From the NCBI GenBank assembly GCA_041685145.1, contig JAWLGJ010000023.1, forward strand, positions 1-51,208: DNA of 51,208 nucleotides, given 5' to 3'. The notes under the pieces were generated by a model. It did no database searches, had not been told where the DNA came from, and was given only the letters and a program-made list of their open reading frames with translations. This document shows, in pieces, positions 50,201-51,208 of this stretch. The stretch's first letter is position 1. Every line of letters begins with the position of its first letter. A program made the position numbers and the translations under genes. The DNA is from JAWLGJ01 sp041685145 (lineage in GTDB: Bacteria > Pseudomonadota > Alphaproteobacteria > Rhodospirillales > Magnetospirillaceae).

Positions 50201-51083
50201 CACCGTCGAGGGCGGCGACAACGGCGGCACCAACATCAGCCGCCAGCAAGGCAGCGACGATCGCAACTCCATCGACGGCGAGGCGTTCCGTTACGCCGAG
50301 GGCATCTTCAGCGCCCTGCAGAACAACGGCGGCAACAGCGCGCTCAACAACGGCAACACGGTGGCCGCCGTCATCGCCGAGAGCGGCATCGCCAACGAGC
50401 ACGACGCCACCCTCACCGCCGGCCAGGTCCAGCAGGCGCGGGTGAACGCCGATGCCGGTGGCAATGAATCCTACGCCTCCGACTTCGCGGGCACGGCGGT
50501 GGCCTCGCTGGCCAGCAACCGCCTGACCAACGACGTCTTCAGCGGCGCCGAGGGCGTGTTCAGCGTGTTGCAGAACAACGGCGCCAACAGCGCCATCAAC
50601 AACGGCAACGCCGTTACCGCCTTCATCACCCAGGGCACGGCGGACATCGGGGCCGGCAACGACTTCACCGTCGATAGCACCCAGACCGCCCGCGTCGAGG
50701 CCACCGGCGGCGGCCTGAACTTCAGCTTGGAGGAGGACGCCAGCCACGACAGCAACCTCATCGACGGCGACGCCTTCAACGGTACGCAGGGCGTGGCCAG
50801 CATCACCCAGAACAACGGCGCCAACAGCGCCATCAACAACGGCAACACGGTGGCGGCGGTCTTCAACGGCAGCCAGGCCGCCGGCACCTTCTGGTCGGGC
50901 GACACCTCGACGGCGACGGTGGTCGCCGGCGCGGCATCGTCGGTCAGTGTCGGTGTGAGCAACACCAACACCATCGGCGGCAACGCCTTCCAGGGCGCCA
51001 GCGGCGTCGTGTCGGTCAGCCAGAACAACGGCGCCAACGCGGCAATCAACAACGGCAACGTCGTCGCCGCCTTCATCAACTGA
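47232..51083 (+). CDS. Secreted 1283-residue repeat protein with 16 curlin-like QNNGxNxA motifs
   Basis: The protein has a signal peptide (residues ~1-33, cleaved after 'APALA') and then nothing but repeats. Each unit of 71-93 residues holds a variable Asp/Asn/Thr-rich stretch with an 'S-x-Q-x-A-x-V' strand, then 'AFQNAxGVxS' and the near-invariant 'QNNGANSAINNGNTVAAxI'. Sixteen copies were counted, the last ending at the C-terminus. The composition is rich in Asn, Ala, Gly, Ser, Thr and Asp; the protein is acidic, with almost no Cys or Trp. Q-x4-N-x-A spacing matches the curlin repeat of CsgA, so a beta-solenoid or amyloid-like fibre is proposed. No adhesin anchor or autotransporter barrel is present. 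It has its own upstream region. Confidence 0.88.
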   Translation: MMRFTNLKGALLAGASAAVLMAAVQAPALADQIYAGSQTKNATAGGNLADSDDSANANTNAGNTFESFTGVASEVQNNGANAALNNGNAVSASIDTGTDPGNVDYSALSGQTATQVGGSIATETNVDDDNLIEDQAFQNAQGVFSKLQNNGSESAINNGNAVAAAILEGNVATSVLYVASDQDATVGGGAVNLYEAETSTNDNDIRDDAFGSTEGVMSVLQNNGPNAALNNGNAVAAVINATDVDGNGDFDVEGNQTARVDGSNSSTETTNLDTNRLRGNAFQNAQGVGSAMQNNGANTAANNGNAVSALVLNQNIDGAYDLDAIGSQDARVDSTPGGANEAVQQADSHDRNFIGGNAFEESRGVFSAMQNNGPNSALNGGNTVAAMISNGEGTPDDFAATSEQRATVRANDGTNSSDEDASDDANRIDGNAFRDPEGIVSATQNNGANTAANNGNTVTAAIANNRTDVDGPQDMLAVSTQNAQVRATNGGTNVSIETGSDDSNLITDDAFASVQGVASALQNNGANSALNNGNTVSAVISGGAGTTADDFRTDSSQTARVDADALGGNISEEYASDNTNTLGGNAFQGAAGVASVLQNNGANSAANNGNTVAAFIISGGVGSAGAPSELQAPNGELTVSQSATVEANASNSGDPDGNRNLEGGTGNRVVEANDITDNAFQNAEGVFSVLQNNGANSAINNGNTVSAVISDPDTYAAAQADFDTVSTQTALVTNDDGAGANGGDNTSRESRDGADGNPDTNTVDGSAFAAAKGVMSAAQNNGANSAINNGNTVAAIISDQQANTNNDEYSATSVQSATVESRFGNTPFDGNLSEEANSPDTNTVAGAAFGAAQGVGSLAQNNGANSALNNGNTVSAVITDGPVASVADFAADSRQDARVSARDNTINRDQQGNVSGGAGAWPSDESNRMTGQAFYEAEGVFSAMQNNGPNSAANNGNTVAAFITDGTVGLDDESLLDANQNGAFTSRQRATVEGGDNGGTNISRQQGSDDRNSIDGEAFRYAEGIFSALQNNGGNSALNNGNTVAAVIAESGIANEHDATLTAGQVQQARVNADAGGNESYASDFAGTAVASLASNRLTNDVFSGAEGVFSVLQNNGANSAINNGNAVTAFITQGTADIGAGNDFTVDSTQTARVEATGGGLNFSLEEDASHDSNLIDGDAFNGTQGVASITQNNGANSAINNGNTVAAVFNGSQAAGTFWSGDTSTATVVAGAASSVSVGVSNTNTIGGNAFQGASGVVSVSQNNGANAAINNGNVVAAFIN
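47457..51083 (+). repeat. Sixteen-copy coding repeat (cagaacaacggc...)
   Basis: The DNA core CAGAACAACGGCGCCAACAG, with codon-level variation, occurs at 47457, 47673, 47892, 48108, 48339, 48561, 48795, 49023, 49302, 49566, 49809, 50064, 50319, 50571, 50808 and 51021. Spacings of 213-279 bases are all multiples of three. Nearly identical codons suggest expansion or gene conversion among units. Confidence 0.9.
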
Positions 51084-51208
51084 GTCGGCTGCCGGGCGGC
51101 GGGCCCAGGCCCGCCCGCCGGTGCTGCTCCTGGAAGGAGTAGACGAGGAGCGTGCCCACCGAGTAGAGGTACGCGACCGCGCGCCGAGCGCGCTCCGTTC
51201 CCATGAGA
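51076..51208 (-). CDS. Partial or small minus-strand gene at the window edge
   Basis: Reading leftwards from the window end, a frame with almost all codons ending in G or C gives 'MGTERARRAVAYLYSVGTLL' then 'VYSFQEQHRRAG' and stops at 51076, overlapping the repeat-protein stop by eight bases. Either the ATG at 51204 starts a 42-residue protein or the gene extends beyond the window. The product is not recognised. The hydrophobic stretch AVAYLYSVGTLLVYSF could be a membrane segment. Confidence 0.4.
   Translation of the reverse strand, partial: LMGTERARRAVAYLYSVGTLLVYSFQEQHRRAGLGPPPGSRLS
51092..51121. terminator. Terminator hairpin after the repeat-protein gene
   Basis: CCGGGCGGCGGGC (51092-51104) pairs with GCCCGCCCGCCGG (51109-51121) around CCAG, with two mismatched positions. 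It begins eight bases after the repeat-protein stop. No T-run follows. If the minus-strand frame is real, the hairpin lies in its last codons. Confidence 0.55.

Noticed and set aside
47130..50747. A 1205-residue open frame antisense to the repeat-protein gene
   Set aside because: It is the mirror of the regular codon pattern in the repeats, lacks a ribosome binding site and signal, and its Val/Gly/Asp-rich sequence follows from the sense codons. The sense frame has a signal peptide and conserved motif.
47457..51083. Possible CRISPR-like or minisatellite array
   Set aside because: The repeats keep codon frame, vary at third positions and are spaced 213-279 bases. This is a protein repeat, and no cas genes are present.

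Overview
The window is very GC-rich (third codon positions are almost all G or C) and densely packed, and it carries long antisense shadow reading frames throughout. Gene content (B12 pathway type, TRAP transporter, TetR, MarR and NarL regulators, Gram-negative lipoproteins and an outer-membrane barrel) points to an alphaproteobacterium, plausibly of the Rhodospirillales. That assignment is an inference from gene families, not from a marker gene. No rRNA, tRNA, CRISPR array, prophage or intact insertion sequence was seen.

Region 1 (1-9.2 kb): the 3' part of a SYLF-domain gene, then a cobalamin (B12) cluster: cobQ, cobD on the opposite strand, a long cbiX with an Fe-S motif and His-rich tail, cobH, cobL (CbiE-CbiT), cobI, and a CbiG-CobJ fusion. 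The cobH-cobJ genes overlap by 4 bases. CbiX and CbiG indicate an early-cobalt-insertion pathway. Several steps (CobM, CobK, CbiD, CobB) are absent and must lie elsewhere. A membrane-anchored alpha/beta hydrolase follows.

Region 2 (9.2-29.5 kb): a divergent TetR repressor faces a co-directional run of 17 genes for uptake and CoA-dependent degradation of an unidentified organic acid. In order these are two MaoC-type hydratases, a thiolase, an acyl-CoA ligase, hydantoinase/carboxylase-type HyuA and HyuB, an acyl-CoA dehydrogenase, a split B12-dependent acyl-CoA mutase, a three-subunit molybdenum hydroxylase, a CaiB-type CoA transferase, an SDR dehydrogenase and a three-gene TRAP transporter. 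Two palindromic operators between the TetR gene and the first hydratase probably control it. The B12 cluster next door would supply the mutase cofactor.

Region 3 (29.5-33.4 kb): a MarR regulator with a small Cys-rich protein, then a NarL-type response regulator converging on a hybrid membrane histidine kinase.

Region 4 (33.4-42.9 kb): an imperfect 62-bp inverted repeat separates the kinase from a tightly coupled six-gene operon of secreted proteins and lipoproteins with no recognised function. The first protein carries a segment resembling the pre-toxin TG domain. Two members are paralogous propeller-plus-helical lipoproteins. This is the least explained part of the window.

Region 5 (42.9-51.2 kb): a NERD-domain protein with a C-terminal zinc ribbon, a DUF1428 protein, and a three-gene operon (solo LuxR-type HTH, secreted peptidoglycan-binding protein, outer-membrane barrel protein). 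After it comes a 1283-residue secreted protein with 16 repeats built on a QNNGxNxAxNNGN motif. The motif resembles the curlin amyloid repeat, so a surface fibre or biofilm matrix role is possible. A partial gene on the minus strand reaches the window end.
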